DNA of 7,559 bases, from the NCBI GenBank assembly GCA_007127695.1, contig SKYW01000118.1, positions 1 through 7,559 on the forward strand, in the 5' to 3' direction. Positions 7,170 through 7,559 of this stretch are shown here, piece by piece. This stretch comes from Balneolales bacterium (GTDB taxonomy: Bacteria > Bacteroidota > Rhodothermia > Balneolales > Natronogracilivirgulaceae). Under the pieces are notes generated by a model. It did no database searches, was not told where the DNA came from, and was given only the letters and a program-made list of their open reading frames with translations. Position 1 is the stretch's first letter. Each line of letters starts with the position of its first letter. The position numbers and the translations under genes are program-made.

Positions 7170-7370
7170 GGGGTACTGTAGTAAATAATCGCGCCCTGGT
7201 TCTCCGGGATATTTTCCGGGGTTGGGACCGGGGGTTCCGGCTGTGTTGCAAATAACGGAAACTAGGTCATTTAACAGTGCAAAAGCAAAGAAAAAAAATA
7301 ATAGCCGCAGGCAGGATACACATCCACCAGAGGTTTTGCAAAAAAAGATTGCCCGGTCACAAAGTTGCAG

Positions 7371-7399
7371 TTGCAAACGGGTTTCAAATCTATTACAAT
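7371..7399 (+). promoter_or_regulatory. Candidate promoter of the ankyrin gene
   Basis: TTGCAA (7371-7376) and TACAAT (7394-7399) are separated by exactly 17 bp, matching the housekeeping sigma consensus at 4/6 and 5/6 positions. Transcription would start near 7406, leaving a leader of about 50 nt before the ankyrin ATG. If the organism is a Bacteroidota with its own promoter consensus, this match may be misleading. Confidence 0.4.
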
Positions 7400-7448
7400 G
7401 AAGCAGGACCTTGCTACTATTACCACTACTCCCAACCTAAAAACGACT

Positions 7449-7453
7449 GAGGG
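7449..7453 (+). promoter_or_regulatory. Ribosome binding site of the ankyrin gene
   Basis: GAGGG lies 5 nt before the ATG at 7459 and supports that start codon. Confidence 0.55.
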
Positions 7454-7458
7454 TGCTT

Positions 7459-7559
7459 ATGAAAGAAAAAGAGCTTCTCGACGCCGCAGAGAGCGGTGAT
7501 CTGTCAATAATCCGCAAGTATGTTATTGACGAAGGACTCAGTGCCGACACCATGGATGA
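7459..7559 (+). CDS. Ankyrin-repeat protein, N-terminus only (cut by window edge)
   Basis: Thirty-three codons are visible before the window ends. They begin MKEKELLDAAESGDL and continue to about ADTMD. The pattern LLDAAESGDL followed by a second helix (IIRKYVIDEG) and a loop is the typical first repeat of ankyrin proteins, whose usual form is LLxAAxxGDLxxVxxLLxxGAxxN. Ankyrin repeats mediate protein-protein contacts; the partner, cell location and total length cannot be judged. The start is supported by GAGGG 5 nt upstream. The gene is divergent from the rlmN-like gene and has its own candidate promoter, so it is not part of the minus-strand gene group. Confidence 0.7.
   Translation, partial: MKEKELLDAAESGDLSIIRKYVIDEGLSADTMD

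Larger units (their letters stand above)
7170..7458. other. Divergent intergenic region
   Basis: These 289 bp separate the rlmN-like gene from the divergent ankyrin gene. The rlmN side is GC-rich with CCGG recurring several times (about 7194-7240). The middle is A-rich on the plus strand (about 7277-7303). The ankyrin side holds a promoter-like pair. No small gene or convincing RNA was seen. Confidence 0.6.

Overview
The window looks like a chromosomal segment from a Gram-negative bacterium with moderately high GC. The best guess is a member of the Bacteroidota/Balneolota/Rhodothermota (FCB) group. This rests on an outer-membrane patatin-POTRA-barrel protein with a C-terminal Phe, a KorAB-type ferredoxin oxidoreductase with a fused gamma-alpha subunit, and four genes without a clear Shine-Dalgarno sequence. 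The taxonomic call is inference, not proof.

Layout. Five genes lie on the minus strand. In transcription order, from high to low coordinate, they are: an RlmN/Cfr-family radical SAM methyltransferase (6009-7169), korA (3962-5818), korB (2830-3882), a secreted patatin-like phospholipase with POTRA and beta-barrel (482-2686), and a universal stress protein cut by the left edge (1-391). At the right edge, on the plus strand and divergent from the rlmN-like gene, the first 33 codons of an ankyrin-repeat protein begin at 7459. No RNA genes, CRISPR arrays, insertion sequences or integration sites were seen.

Function. KorA and KorB together form a CoA-dependent 2-oxoacid (probably 2-oxoglutarate):ferredoxin oxidoreductase. 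The other genes are an envelope lipase/OMP, a stress protein and an RNA-modification enzyme. Spacers of 79 to 190 bp mean a single operon is not proven; only korA-korB is a confident pair.

Most unusual point. The RlmN-like protein keeps its radical-SAM cysteines and the methyl-carrier cysteine. It has serine where RlmN (C118) and Cfr (C105) have their second catalytic cysteine, and other normally conserved motifs also differ. It may be a divergent paralogue with altered chemistry or substrate. No obvious defence system or wholly new multi-gene system is visible.
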